DNA from: Streptomyces sp. Je 1-79 | Lineage (GTDB): Bacteria > Actinomycetota > Actinomycetes > Streptomycetales > Streptomycetaceae | Assembly: GCF_025195125.1 (NCBI RefSeq) | Contig: NZ_JAMGSL010000007.1 | Coordinates: 186,001-250,000, forward strand | DNA length: 64,000 bases | Direction of reading: 5' to 3' | Shown: positions 8,434 through 17,565 of the stretch, in pieces | How the letters are laid out: each line of letters begins with the position of its first letter | How positions within the stretch are numbered: position 1 is the stretch's first letter | Notes under the pieces: model-generated | What the model saw: only the letters and a program-made list of their open reading frames with translations | The model's database searches: none | What the model was told of the DNA's origin: nothing | Program-made: the position numbers and the translations under genes

Positions 8434-8971
8434 ACCGGCGCCGTCCTCTCCCGAATCGAGGCTCCCCCACGGCGGTAGCGGCATATTCACCGCTGCCAGT
8501 TGGTGACGTTACGGAAGGTGGGCACAGCGCAACACCCCCTTCGGGCCCAATCTTGAATGGCCCGAACGGACTATGCGTACGCGGCAGATCACCCAGGGGA
8601 GTGACCGATGGACATGCGTGTCGAACCCGGCGAACCGGTACAGTTCGCCCGACTGTGACGGAGTCACAAGGGGCGTCGAGTGACGCACGGGGCGGAATCG
8701 GGCATGACGTCCCAAGGTTCGGGGCCAAGGAAATTGCTGCCGATGTCACGCCCGGTCCTTGATGCGGAACCTCACTGCTGTGACAGTTGAGAGCAGCTTA
8801 GGCCAAGGCCTGTACGCGTGTCCGGCGAATGGGAACGTCGGCACCGGGCGTGCTCCAGGGGCAGGATCGCGGCGGCCCGGACACCGCCGGATGTCACGGT
8901 CTGGTACTCGAACGCTCCGAGACGCCCCCGCTCCTGCGGAACGCAGGGCGCTACGGATTAGGCTGCCCCCC
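8434..8971. promoter_or_regulatory. Long divergent regulatory gap between wblA and the PBP gene
   Basis: These 538 bases contain no convincing gene. An inverted repeat TGTGAC-GGA-GTCACA occupies 8654-8668 and a looser one, TCAC-TGCT-GTGA, lies at 8770-8781. The first resembles a Crp-type palindrome but with one base too few in the centre. wblA is known to be under several developmental regulators, so operators are expected here; which proteins bind is not readable from sequence. Confidence 0.5.
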
Positions 8972-11191
8972 ATGGCAAAGAAGCGCTCGGGCGGAGGTCT
9001 GACCGGGACCCAGCAGGCCGCCAAGTTCCTCGGTGTCAGTGTGCTCTCCGGAGCCGTGCTGGCGGGCATCGCCCTGCCCGCGGCCGGAGCACTGGGGCTC
9101 GCGGCGAAGGGCACGGTCGAGGGGTTCGACGAGATCCCCTCCAACCTGAAGACGCCGCCGCTGAGTCAGCGGACCACCATCCTCGACTCGGAGGGCGGCA
9201 CCCTCGCCACCGTGTACTCGCGCGACCGGAAGGTCGTGCCGCTGGAGAAGATCTCCCCGTACATGCAGAAGGCGATCGTCGCGATCGAGGACTCGCGCTT
9301 CTACGAGCACGGGGCGATCGACCTCAAGGGCGTGCTGCGCGCGATCAACCGCAACGCCCAGTCGGGCGGCGTGGCCCAGGGCGCGTCCACGCTCACCCAG
9401 CAGTACGTGAAGAACGTCTTCGTCGAGGAGGCCGGTGACGACCCCGAGAAGGTCGCCCAGGCCACTCAGCAGACCATCGGCCGCAAGGTGCGCGAACTGA
9501 AGTACGCGATCCAGGTCGAGGAGGAGCTGGGGAAGAAGAAGATCCTCGAGAACTACCTCAACATCACCTTCTTCGGTCAGCAGGCCTACGGCATCGAGGC
9601 GGCGTCCCAGCGCTACTTCTCCAAGCCCGCCGCGGACCTGAAGCTGGAGGAGGCGGCGATGATGGCCGGCCTCGTCCAGTCGCCCAGCCGCTACGACCCG
9701 ATCAACGACCTCCAGGAAGCCACCAAGCGCCGCAACACGGTGCTCCAGCGGATGGCCGACGTGCGCGACGTCAGCCAGGCGGAGGCCGACCGGGCGAAGG
9801 CCACGCCGATCAGGCTGAAGGTGAAGACCCCGAAGAACGGCTGCATCACCGCCGTCGACGGCGCCGGCTTCTTCTGCGACTACGTGCGCAAGACGATCCT
9901 CAGCGACCCGGTCTTCGGCAAGACCGTCGAGGAGCGGCAGAAGCTGTGGAACCTCGGCGGCCTGACCATCCGGACCACGCTCGACCCGCGAGCCCAGGAG
10001 GCGGCCAACGAGGCGGCGGTCGCGAGGATCAACGAGGACGACAAGGTCGCCGCCTCGGTGGTCCAGGTCCAGCCGGGCAGCGGCAAGATCCTCTCGATGG
10101 GTCAGTCGCGCCCGTACGGCCTGGACCAGAAGCAGCACCAGACCACGCTCAACCTGGCCGTCGGCAGCAAGATGGGCGGCACGACCTACGGCTTCCAGGT
10201 CGGTTCGACGTTCAAGCCGATCACGGCCGCGGCGGCTCTGGAGAAGGGGCTGAGCCCGGCGCAGTCGTTCGCCACGCCGTGGAAGATCTCGCTCCCGATG
10301 GACTCCTTCCGCACCTGCGCCGGCGGCCCGGCCGGCGGCGGCAACTGGGACCTCCAGAACGAGCTGGAGTCCGAGGCCGGCCAGTGGGACATGACGAGCG
10401 CGCTCGGCAAGTCCATCAACACGTACTTCGCCAAGCTGGAGGAGATGGCCGGCCTGTGCGAGACGGTCGGCATGGCCCGGAAGATGGGGTACGAGCGCGA
10501 GCTGGGCAAGCCGCTGAAGGAGCTCCCCTCGATCACCCTGGGCGGCCAGGAGGCCACCCCGCTCGACATGGCGGCCGTCTACGCCACCTTCGCCAACCGC
10601 GGCACGTACTGCACCCCGATCGCCATCGAGTCGATCAAGGCCGCCAACGGCGAGAAGCTGAAGGTGCCGCGGACCGAGTGCTCGCGGGCGATGAGTGAGC
10701 GCACGGCCGACACCGTCAACCAGATGCTGAAGGGCGTCGTCGAGGACGGCACGGGTACGAAGGCGGGTCTGAGCGACCGCGACAACGCCGGCAAGACGGG
10801 TACGACGAACGACCGCAAGGACGCCTGGTTCGTCGGGTACACCCCGAACCTGTCCACGGCCGTCTGGGTCGGTGACGACGTCGGCGAGAAGCAGTCGATG
10901 TTCGACATCACCATCGGCGGTCAGTACTACGACAAGGTCTGCGGCGGCTGCCTCCCGGGCCCGATCTGGAAGATCGCGATGACCGGGGCGCTGAACGCCT
11001 CCGAGACGCCGTCCTTCGCCCCCATCTCCGTGCCGCGCGGCGAGAAGCCGGAGGACAAGGAGAAGGACAAGGGCAAGCGGCGTGACGACAAGCCGCGCGA
11101 CCGGGACGACGACAAGCCGTTCCCGGGCGGGATCACGATCCCGCCGGACCTGATCGGCGGCACCAACGGCCGCGGCGGCAACGGCCCCTAG
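8972..11191 (+). CDS. Bifunctional class A penicillin-binding protein
   Basis: A 739-residue peptidoglycan synthase at the membrane. The N-terminus has one membrane segment (about residues 20-48). The GT51 glycosyltransferase domain carries EDSRFYEHGAID with the catalytic glutamate and GASTLTQQYVKN. The transpeptidase domain has GSTFKP (SxxK nucleophile), GKSINTYF (SxN) and AGKTGTTNDRKDAWF (KTG). The C-terminal tail is rich in Lys/Asp/Glu, then Gly/Pro. The ATG at 8972 gives MAKKRSGGG; upstream codons in frame look non-coding. A perfect 20-bp hairpin lies 30 bases beyond the stop. Confidence 0.95.
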   Translation: MAKKRSGGGLTGTQQAAKFLGVSVLSGAVLAGIALPAAGALGLAAKGTVEGFDEIPSNLKTPPLSQRTTILDSEGGTLATVYSRDRKVVPLEKISPYMQKAIVAIEDSRFYEHGAIDLKGVLRAINRNAQSGGVAQGASTLTQQYVKNVFVEEAGDDPEKVAQATQQTIGRKVRELKYAIQVEEELGKKKILENYLNITFFGQQAYGIEAASQRYFSKPAADLKLEEAAMMAGLVQSPSRYDPINDLQEATKRRNTVLQRMADVRDVSQAEADRAKATPIRLKVKTPKNGCITAVDGAGFFCDYVRKTILSDPVFGKTVEERQKLWNLGGLTIRTTLDPRAQEAANEAAVARINEDDKVAASVVQVQPGSGKILSMGQSRPYGLDQKQHQTTLNLAVGSKMGGTTYGFQVGSTFKPITAAAALEKGLSPAQSFATPWKISLPMDSFRTCAGGPAGGGNWDLQNELESEAGQWDMTSALGKSINTYFAKLEEMAGLCETVGMARKMGYERELGKPLKELPSITLGGQEATPLDMAAVYATFANRGTYCTPIAIESIKAANGEKLKVPRTECSRAMSERTADTVNQMLKGVVEDGTGTKAGLSDRDNAGKTGTTNDRKDAWFVGYTPNLSTAVWVGDDVGEKQSMFDITIGGQYYDKVCGGCLPGPIWKIAMTGALNASETPSFAPISVPRGEKPEDKEKDKGKRRDDKPRDRDDDKPFPGGITIPPDLIGGTNGRGGNGP

Positions 11192-11220
11192 GGGGCTCAG
11201 ATCCGCTCGGACCGTGATCA

Positions 11221-11265
11221 CATGACTGAGGGCGCCTCCCACCGCGGGAGGCGCCCTCAGTCATG
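11221..11265. terminator. Strong hairpin terminator after the PBP gene
   Basis: A perfect 20-bp inverted repeat (11221-11240 with 11246-11265) with a 5-base loop sits between convergent genes. Confidence 0.88.
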
Positions 11266-11266
11266 C

Positions 11267-11332
11267 GTACGGACGTTGTACGGGCGCCGTGCGGACCTTG
11301 TACGGCCGTGGTACGGACCCTGTACGGGCGAT
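11267..11332. repeat. Three-copy 22-bp tandem repeat
   Basis: Units start at 11267, 11289 and 11311, each built on GTRCGGACNNTGTACGG. The array ends at the stop codon of the YqeY-like gene. Confidence 0.75.
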
Positions 11333-11796
11333 CAGCCCGCGAGCAGCTTCTTCACGAGGGCCGCCACGCGCCCGCCCTCCGCCTGGCCGGCGACCTTCGG
11401 GTTCACGATCTTCATGACGGCACCCATCGCGCGCGGGCCCTCGGCTCCGGCGCCCGCGGCCTCGGCGACGGCGGCGGCGACGATCTGCTCCAGCTCGTCG
11501 TCGCTCAGCTGCTTCGGCAGGTACGCGTCGAGGATCACGCCCTCCGCCTGCTCCCGCTCGGCCGACTCGGCGCGGCCGCCCTGGGCGAAGGCCTCAGCGG
11601 CCTCGCGGCGCTTCTTCGCCTCCCTGGCGATCACCTTCTGCACCTCGTCGTCGGAGAGCTCGCGCTTGGTCGTACCCGCGACCTCCTCCTTGGTGATCGC
11701 GGTGAGGGTGAGCCGCAGCGTCGAGGAGCGCAGCTCGTCGCGCTCCCTGATGGCGGCGTTGAGGTCGTCCTGAAGCCTGGCCTTGAGCGTGGTCAT
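11332..11796 (-). CDS. GatB/YqeY domain protein
   Basis: A 154-residue all-helical protein beginning MTTLKARLQDDLNAAIRE and containing ILDAYLPKQLSDDELEQIV and MGAVMKIVNPKVAGQAEGG. These are the conserved parts of the YqeY family, which is related to the tail domain of the amidotransferase subunit GatB. A role in tRNA metabolism is presumed for the family but not demonstrated. The ATG at 11796 is the start that matches the family. It is divergent from the metallophosphoesterase gene. Confidence 0.9.
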   Translation of the reverse strand: MTTLKARLQDDLNAAIRERDELRSSTLRLTLTAITKEEVAGTTKRELSDDEVQKVIAREAKKRREAAEAFAQGGRAESAEREQAEGVILDAYLPKQLSDDELEQIVAAAVAEAAGAGAEGPRAMGAVMKIVNPKVAGQAEGGRVAALVKKLLAG

Positions 11797-11870
11797 GTCC
11801 CCAAGTGTGTCAGGTGGTGAGGCCCACCCGCCCGCGCATTTCCGCTCATCGGGTCTGCGACGATGGGGGG

Positions 11871-12812
11871 ATGCGCGCACGGTACGGGATCCCCCTGAAG
11901 ATCACGGCAGGTCTCACGGCGACGGCCGCGGCCGGACTCGTCTACGCGGCGGGCTTCGAGGCCCGCTCGTTCCGCCTGCGCCGGGTGACGATCCCGGTGC
12001 TCCCGCGCGGGATGCGGGATCTGCGGGTCCTTCAGGTCTCCGACATCCACATGGTGTGCGGCCAGCGGAAGAAGCGGGCGTGGCTGCAGTCGCTCGCGGG
12101 GCTGCGCCCGGACTTCGTCGTCAACACGGGCGACAACCTCTCGGACACCGAGGCGGTCCCGGAGGTGCTCGACGCGCTCGGGCCGCTGATGGAGCTGCCG
12201 GGCGTGTACGTCTTCGGCTCCAACGACTACTACGGCCCGCGGCTGCGCAACCCCGCGCGCTATCTGCTGGAGAAGACCCAGGGGCGCCACGGTCTCAACG
12301 GCAACGCGCCGGTGGTGGGCGCGGTGCACAACCCGTGGGAGGACATGCGGGACGCCTTCGACGGGGCGGGCTGGGTGAACCTGACCAACACCCGCGGCCG
12401 GCTGAAGCTGCCCGGCCTGGAGCTCGCCTTCACCGGGCTCGACGACCCGCACATCAAGCGGGACCGGTACGAGCGGGTGGCCGGCGGCCCGGAGGCCTCG
12501 GCCGACTTCTCGATGGGCGTGGTGCACGCCCCGTACCTGCGGACGCTCGACGCGTTCACGGCGGACGGCTACGGGCTGATCCTGGCGGGCCACACGCACG
12601 GCGGCCAGCTGTGCATCCCCTTCTACGGCGCGCTGGTGACCAACTGCGACCTGGACACGGACCGGGTGAAGGGCCTCTCCACGCACACCGCGGAGGGCCG
12701 GACCTCCTACCTCCACGTCTCGGCGGGCTGCGGCACGAACCGCTTCACCCCGGTCCGCTTCGCCTGCCCCCCGGAGGCGACCCTCCTGACCCTGACGGCC
12801 CGCGAGGACTGA
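11871..12812 (+). CDS. Metallophosphoesterase, YkuE-like, membrane-anchored
   Basis: A 313-residue calcineurin-type phosphoesterase. An N-terminal hydrophobic stretch at about residues 9-25 probably anchors or exports it. Metal-binding motifs follow in order: VLQVSDIHMV (DxH), NTGDNLSD (GDxx), GSNDYYG (GN[H/D] variant), and LAGHTHGGQLCIP (GHxHGGQ). The order and the GHTHGGQ end are typical of the YkuE/LpxH-like group; the substrate may be a phospholipid or cell-wall phosphoester. ATG at 11871 follows GGGGGG spacing directly; the frame is open further upstream but without coding character. Confidence 0.9.
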   Translation: MRARYGIPLKITAGLTATAAAGLVYAAGFEARSFRLRRVTIPVLPRGMRDLRVLQVSDIHMVCGQRKKRAWLQSLAGLRPDFVVNTGDNLSDTEAVPEVLDALGPLMELPGVYVFGSNDYYGPRLRNPARYLLEKTQGRHGLNGNAPVVGAVHNPWEDMRDAFDGAGWVNLTNTRGRLKLPGLELAFTGLDDPHIKRDRYERVAGGPEASADFSMGVVHAPYLRTLDAFTADGYGLILAGHTHGGQLCIPFYGALVTNCDLDTDRVKGLSTHTAEGRTSYLHVSAGCGTNRFTPVRFACPPEATLLTLTARED

Positions 12813-12998
12813 GACCGGCACCATCGACGCGGGGCGGGCGCCGCCGACCCGGGACCGGCGCCCGATCGGGGACCGGGGCCCGATCCAGGACCGTGTCCGA
12901 CCTGCGGTGACGGGCCGCGAAAACCGGATTTCGTCTCAGGGCGCGGGTGGGCTAAAGTAATCGATGTCGCCGCGACGTGAAGAGCAGAGCAGTGACAT

Positions 12999-13072
12999 CG
13001 GGGTGTAGCGCAGCTTGGCAGCGCGCTTCGTTCGGGACGAAGAGGTCGTGGGTTCAAATCCCGCCACCCCGA
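12999..13072 (+). tRNA. tRNA-Pro (anticodon CGG)
   Basis: A 74-base cloverleaf. Acceptor arms CGGGGTG (12999-13005) and CACCCCG (13065-13071) pair fully. The anticodon stem CTTCG/CGAAG encloses TTCGGGA, giving anticodon CGG. The T arm GTGGG-TTCAAAT-CCCGC is intact. Discriminator A follows; CCA is not encoded. A possible -10 box TAAAGT lies about 42 bases upstream. Confidence 0.95.
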
Positions 13073-13088
13073 CAGCCGTAAGACCAGG

Positions 13089-13126
13089 TCAGGGGCCTGA
13101 TTCGAGAGATCGAATCAGGCCCCTGA
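13089..13126 (+). terminator. Hairpin terminator of the tRNA gene
   Basis: A perfect 17-bp inverted repeat (13089-13105 with 13110-13126) with loop GAGA starts 16 bases after the tRNA. Confidence 0.88.
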
Positions 13127-13486
13127 GTGGTTTCCGGGGCCGGCTCGGGAGCCGTCTGGGAGCCGACTCCGGGATCCCGCTCCCGTCGCAGGTCAGGAGC
13201 CGTCGGCAGCCGGGGCCTGCGCTCGGCTTGGAGGGGCTTCTGCCTAGCCCGCTCCACCGCCACGTAGAGCGCGACCGATTTCTGCGTTCCCCTCCGGAGT
13301 ACCGGGCCTGCGGGCGACCGACCCGTTCGGGGAGTGCCGACAAGATCCGAGTATCGGGGTCGGACGTGGCGTGCGGCGCGCATGCCGCGGAGATTCGGCC
13401 AAGGCCCTCTGGGCCCGCGTAGAGTTCTTCATCCACCTGTTCCGCGCTCCGGCGGGGTGTGTAGGGTCCCGCGTTCTGGAGTAGCC
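13127..13486. other. Gene-free stretch downstream of tRNA-Pro
   Basis: No reading frame here has Streptomyces coding character. No copy of the tRNA 3' end, which would mark an integration site, was found by eye. It may hold the promoter of the unrecognised gene that follows. Confidence 0.5.
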
Positions 13487-14299
13487 GTGACCAGATCCGG
13501 CAGCAATGCCCGCAAGCGGGCCGCACGACGCATGGCCGAGGCCGAGCGAATCACCTACACAGAAGCCCTTCGACGCCTTGTGGCGATCGGAGAGACCCGC
13601 CCGGTCAGCCCGCAACACGCTGACCGTCCGTGCCCGTCGGACTGTCCGACACAGCCCGCCGTCGACGACGACGTTCCTTTCTGGGAACAGCCGAGGTGTC
13701 CGGCTCACCAGCCTGATGCACACGGCGGCTGGCACCTGGGCGATTCATACCCGCTCACGCGCATCGATTTCCTCACCGGGGGTGGTGACAACGCTCCGGT
13801 CTCCAGCCTCGAGTTGGACGAGAACTCCGTGACGTCTGTGCCCGAGTTGGCGGCGTTTCGATCCAGACTGTCCGCCGCAGCGCAAAGAGAGTTCGACCGC
13901 GACTGGGAGCTCCTCCACGACTCGGAGCATTGGGGGACCGAACTCATCTTGACTCTCCGACAGGCGGACGAGGAGGCACTCGCCGAACGGGCCCTCGCTC
14001 AAGAACGGCAGGCCATCCGGCACGAGTTCCGCGTTGCCCTTGGCGTCGACGACTTGGGCTACGAGGAACTGTCCGACGAGCGTGCACCGACGCGGACGAA
14101 CCACGCCGAGGAGATCGAGCACCTGACTGATGTCATCGACACGGCAACCGGCTTGCTCGCGATGTTGCTGAACCACACGAACACGACGACCAAGGACATG
14201 GAACAGAGCCCGTTCGCCGCGCTGATCGCCCAAGGTCGCCCGGCCACAGCCGACGAGGTCTTTGCTGCGGCCGATTGGGAGCTGCAGAGTCCTTCCTAA
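13487..14299 (+). CDS. Unrecognised hypothetical protein next to tRNA-Pro
   Basis: About 270 residues from GTG 13487; the frame stays open to 13334. I do not recognise the family. The N-terminus is basic, with RSGSNARKRAARRMAEAERI followed by TYTEALRRLV. This resembles a short motif I have seen at the start of many uncharacterised Streptomyces proteins carried on plasmids and islands. A Cys/Pro/His-rich middle (CPSDCP, QPRCPAHQPDAHGGWHLG) could bind metal. The C-terminal half is acidic and helical. Codon use is less GC-biased than in neighbouring core genes, and the location beside a tRNA suggests horizontal acquisition; both points are inference. Confidence 0.65.
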   Translation: MTRSGSNARKRAARRMAEAERITYTEALRRLVAIGETRPVSPQHADRPCPSDCPTQPAVDDDVPFWEQPRCPAHQPDAHGGWHLGDSYPLTRIDFLTGGGDNAPVSSLELDENSVTSVPELAAFRSRLSAAAQREFDRDWELLHDSEHWGTELILTLRQADEEALAERALAQERQAIRHEFRVALGVDDLGYEELSDERAPTRTNHAEEIEHLTDVIDTATGLLAMLLNHTNTTTKDMEQSPFAALIAQGRPATADEVFAAADWELQSPS

Positions 14300-14649
14300 A
14301 GGCGTCGCCCCACTGGTCGGTCAGGCCGGCTATGAGGCGGCGGCGCATGCCCGGGGAGACGTGGGCGTAGCGGGCGGGTACGGGCCGCCTCCTGGGGTGC
14401 CTTCTTCAGGTACCAACCGGAGACCGGCCGCCCGCCTGACGGCTCGGGTTGTCGAGGCGGGGTGGGAGTTGGGAGTGAGTCGTGGGAGCTGCGGGCGCTG
14501 TTGCTCACACACTGAGCAATTGGAGGACCCCTTCACCGTTCGGGGTCTCGGGCTATGAGTGCCCTGCACGCCCGGCTCAGAGCAACGAGCTCCGACATCG
14601 TGCGCGACGCAGCGCCTTCCTCGCAGGGCCGCGGGCGCGCCCTCCGTGT
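14300..14649. other. Gene-free stretch with two stacked hairpins
   Basis: No supported gene. At 14501-14519 there is a perfect inverted repeat TTGCTCA-CACAC-TGAGCAA, followed at 14526-14547 by GACCCC-N10-GGGGTC. Either could terminate transcription from the hypothetical gene or from nhaA, which converge here. Confidence 0.5.
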
Positions 14650-15954
14650 TCACCTCGCGCTGCCCGCTCGCCTGCCGCCCTGGTAGATGTCCGGGATGCC
14701 GTCGGCGTCGTCGTCGCGTTCCTCGTCTTCGTACAGGCGCTTGTAGACGCGGTTGCGGCGGCGTAGGAGGACGGTGGCGAGGGCGGCGGCGGTCAGGGAG
14801 CCGATGAGGACGGCGGCCTTGATGTGTTCGGCTTCGGTCGGGTCGGGGAAGGCGAGTTCGCCGATGAGGAGGGCGACCGTGAAGCCGATCCCCGCGAGTG
14901 TCGCGAGGCCGAACACGTCGGCCCAGGCCAGGTCGGGGTTGAGCTGCGCTCTGGTGAAGCGGGCGGCGAGGTAGGTGCCGAGGAAGATGCCGAGGATCTT
15001 GCCGACGACGAGGCCGACGACGACGCCGAGGGGTTCGGGGGCGGTGAACACCCCGGTCAGCGCGTCCCCGGAGACCGTGACGCCGGCGGCGAAGAGCGCG
15101 AAGAGAGGGACGGCGACACCCGCCGAGACGGGGTGGACGAGGTGCGAGACCCGCGCGCCCGGGGAGGCCTTCTCCCCCTTGTCGCGGGTGGTGCGCAGGA
15201 TCAGGCCCATGGCGACGCCCGCGACGGTGGCGTGGACGCCGGAGTTGTACATCAGCGCCCACGTCGCGATGGAGAGCGGCGCGTACCACCACCAGCCGCG
15301 TACCCGGAGGCGCTGGAGGGCGTAGAAGAGGACCAGGCCGGCGAAAGCCCCGCCCAGCGCCCGGAAGTCGAGGTCCGAGGTGAAGAAGATCGCGATGATG
15401 AGGATCGCGCCGAGGTCGTCCACGACGGCCAGCGTGAGCAGGAACGCCCGGAGCGCGGACGGCAGATGGGTGCTGATGACCGCCAGGACGGCGAGCGCGA
15501 AGGCGATGTCGGTGGCCATTGGGACGGCCCAGCCGTCGAGGTTCCCGCCGCCTGAAGCGGTCACGAGGAGGGAGAGCGTCGCTGGGACCGCCATGCCGCA
15601 CAGGGCCGCGACGATGGGGAGGGCGGCGGTGGCGGGGGTGCGCAGCTCGCCGACGACGAGTTCGCGCTTCAGCTCGATTCCCGCGACGAGGAAGAAGACC
15701 GCGAGCAGTCCGTCGGCCGTCCAGTGCCCGACCGACAGGTCCAGGCCCAGCGCGGGTACGCCGAAGTGGAAGTCGCGGACGGACTCGTAGGCGGCGCTCC
15801 ACGGGCTGTTCGCCCACACCAGCGCGACGACGGCAGCCGCGAGCAGGACGAGACCCCCGACGGTCTCCGTACGCAGCGCCTCCGCGATGGCCTGGCGCTC
15901 CGGCCAGGGCAGGAGACCGAAGACGGTGTTGCGCCGCGGGCGTGCCTCGGTCAT
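14650..15954 (-). CDS. nhaA: Na+/H+ antiporter NhaA
   Basis: A 434-residue inner-membrane antiporter with about 11-12 helices, exchanging Na+ or Li+ for protons. The ion-site aspartates are present in AVVDDLGAILIIAIFF (paired Asp) and PMATDIAFALAVL. The conserved FFLVAGIELKRELVVGEL follows the first helices. The hydrophilic C-terminal tail is short and acidic (EDEERDDDADGIPD). ATG at 15954 gives MTEARPRRN with GGAGG about 12 bases upstream; an in-frame ATG at 16038 adds 28 residues lacking family similarity. It stands alone. Confidence 0.93.
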   Translation of the reverse strand: MTEARPRRNTVFGLLPWPERQAIAEALRTETVGGLVLLAAAVVALVWANSPWSAAYESVRDFHFGVPALGLDLSVGHWTADGLLAVFFLVAGIELKRELVVGELRTPATAALPIVAALCGMAVPATLSLLVTASGGGNLDGWAVPMATDIAFALAVLAVISTHLPSALRAFLLTLAVVDDLGAILIIAIFFTSDLDFRALGGAFAGLVLFYALQRLRVRGWWWYAPLSIATWALMYNSGVHATVAGVAMGLILRTTRDKGEKASPGARVSHLVHPVSAGVAVPLFALFAAGVTVSGDALTGVFTAPEPLGVVVGLVVGKILGIFLGTYLAARFTRAQLNPDLAWADVFGLATLAGIGFTVALLIGELAFPDPTEAEHIKAAVLIGSLTAAALATVLLRRRNRVYKRLYEDEERDDDADGIPDIYQGGRRAGSAR

Positions 15955-16426
15955 GGGGGAAGGGCCTCCGGGGGATGTCGACGGATGGGCACACAGACCC
16001 TCGGACGCCGACCAGACTTCCCGGCACACCAGCATCACGTTGATGCGTCCTTAACACCCTATCCGGTGGCCGGGAGCCTCACCAGGGCGTCTCTCACCTG
16101 CGAAAACGAGTGAGGGGGCGATGGCGGTCGAAACGACCGCCGTCATGAGTCGGGGCTCCTGCTCGGCGTCGGCCTGCTCGCGCTGGGCGCGCGTGAGCGG
16201 CATCAAGACGCGTAAAGACTGCCGGGCTCCGGCAGTGAACTCCCGTGCGGCCAGGTGGGAGCATCCGGCGACGGCAGAGGTGGCACCGCATCCGCGTGCG
16301 ATTCTGCCGAGCCGCTCGCCGCCGTCGACAAGATGACCGCCATCTCCACCGACGGCGCGAGCCGGTTGACCCGCACCGTCACCGACAACGTCGCCCAGGG
16401 CATGGCCCGGGCTTCGCCGGCGGCGC
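15955..16426. other. Gene-free stretch with possible gene remnant
   Basis: No intact gene. On the plus strand around 16137-16207 a frame reads SGLLLGVGLLALGARERHQD then stop, like the last membrane helix and tail of a lost protein. It has no start codon after the preceding in-frame stop. Around 16330-16430 a second short frame reads MTAISTDGASRLTRTV. These look like decayed pieces, but neither can be assigned. Confidence 0.4.
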
Positions 16427-17536
16427 TCAACCGCCTGGCGGCTGCTCGCGGCCCGGCAGCTGGGCCGCTCTCGCCGCCTCGGCCTCGGCCTTCGCGTCGC
16501 TCACGACGGCATCGGCCTGCTTCGCGACCTCATCGGCGGCCGCGGCAGCGTCGAGCGAGAACGGCGAGCCTGCCTCCAGCTCCGGCGCCGCGCCTTCGTC
16601 CGGCGCGCCGTCGGCATCGGTGGTGGTCGCTTCCTCCGGTGGCGCCGATGCGGGAAGACCCATCGTCGACTGATCGCCGAATGCGTGGGTGACGGCGCGA
16701 ACCGCCTCGGTCAGCTCCCCCGGGATCACCCAGAACGTGTTGTTGTCGCTCTTCGCCAGGTGCGGAAGCGTCTCGAGATACTTGTACGCGAGAATCTTCG
16801 GGTCGGCATTGTTGCGATGGACGGCCTGGAAAACGCGCTCCACGGCTTTCGCCTCGCCGTCCGCCCGCAAGATCATGGCTTGTTGCGTGCCCTGTGCTTC
16901 CAGGATGTCCTTCTGCTTCGTGCCCTCCGCGGTGAGGATCTTGGCCTGCCGCTCGCCTTCGGCGTGCAGGATGGCCGCGCGCTTGTCGCGCTCGGCCCGC
17001 ATCTGCTTCTCCATCGCCTCTTTGATCGTGTGCGGCGGATCGATGGCCTTGATCTCGACGCGGTTGACCCGGATGCCCCACTTGCCCGTGGCGTCGTCGA
17101 GGACGGTGCGGAGCCGGGTGTTGATCTCCTCGCGTGAGGTGAGCGTCTGCTCCAGGTCCATGGAGCCGATCACGTTCCGCAGCGTGGTCACGGTGAGCTG
17201 ATCGATCGCGTGCAGGTAGTCGGCGACCTCGTAGGCCGCCGCCCGCGGGTCGGTGATCTGGTAGTAGAGCACGGTGTCGATGTTCACCACGAGGTTGTCC
17301 TCGGTGATCACCGGCTTGGGCTCCGACGAATACACCTGCTCACGCACGTCGAGTTTGGTGTTGACACGGTCCGCGACCGGCAGGACGAAATTCAGCCCGG
17401 GTTGCAGCGTGCGCCGGTATCGGCCGAACCGCTCGATGTTGTAACGGCGCGCCTGCGGAACGATCCGCACCGTGGCAGCCACGAGAAAGACAACAACAAT
17501 CGCCGCCACAAGAATCGGGATGACAATCGGGTCCAC
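16427..17536 (-). CDS. SPFH/stomatin-like membrane protein
   Basis: A 369-residue protein of the stomatin/HflK-C class. One N-terminal helix (about residues 4-24) is followed by an SPFH domain with VRIVPQARRYNIERFGRYRR, LQPGLNFVLP and DPRAAAYEV. A coiled coil rich in AEGERQAKILTAEGTKQ comes next, then a Pro/Ala/Glu tail from about residue 295. GTG at 17536 has GGAGGAATT directly before it. It is downstream of an NfeD gene with only 29 bases between, the classic stomatin/NfeD operon; such pairs organise membrane microdomains and are linked to protease control. Confidence 0.9.
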   Translation of the reverse strand: MDPIVIPILVAAIVVVFLVAATVRIVPQARRYNIERFGRYRRTLQPGLNFVLPVADRVNTKLDVREQVYSSEPKPVITEDNLVVNIDTVLYYQITDPRAAAYEVADYLHAIDQLTVTTLRNVIGSMDLEQTLTSREEINTRLRTVLDDATGKWGIRVNRVEIKAIDPPHTIKEAMEKQMRAERDKRAAILHAEGERQAKILTAEGTKQKDILEAQGTQQAMILRADGEAKAVERVFQAVHRNNADPKILAYKYLETLPHLAKSDNNTFWVIPGELTEAVRAVTHAFGDQSTMGLPASAPPEEATTTDADGAPDEGAAPELEAGSPFSLDAAAAADEVAKQADAVVSDAKAEAEAARAAQLPGREQPPGG

Positions 17537-17565
17537 AATTCCTCCGCTGGGACGTGTTCAGCCGT

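Noticed and set aside
13065-16426. Duplicated tRNA-Pro 3' end marking an attachment site
   Set aside because: I looked for GGTTCAAATCCCG and CGCCACCCCGAC further along and found no second copy, so no integrated element is claimed.
16203-16430. Minus-strand 75-residue frame next to the SPFH gene
   Set aside because: No start context, no recognisable motif, low-complexity; treated as part of a gene-free stretch.
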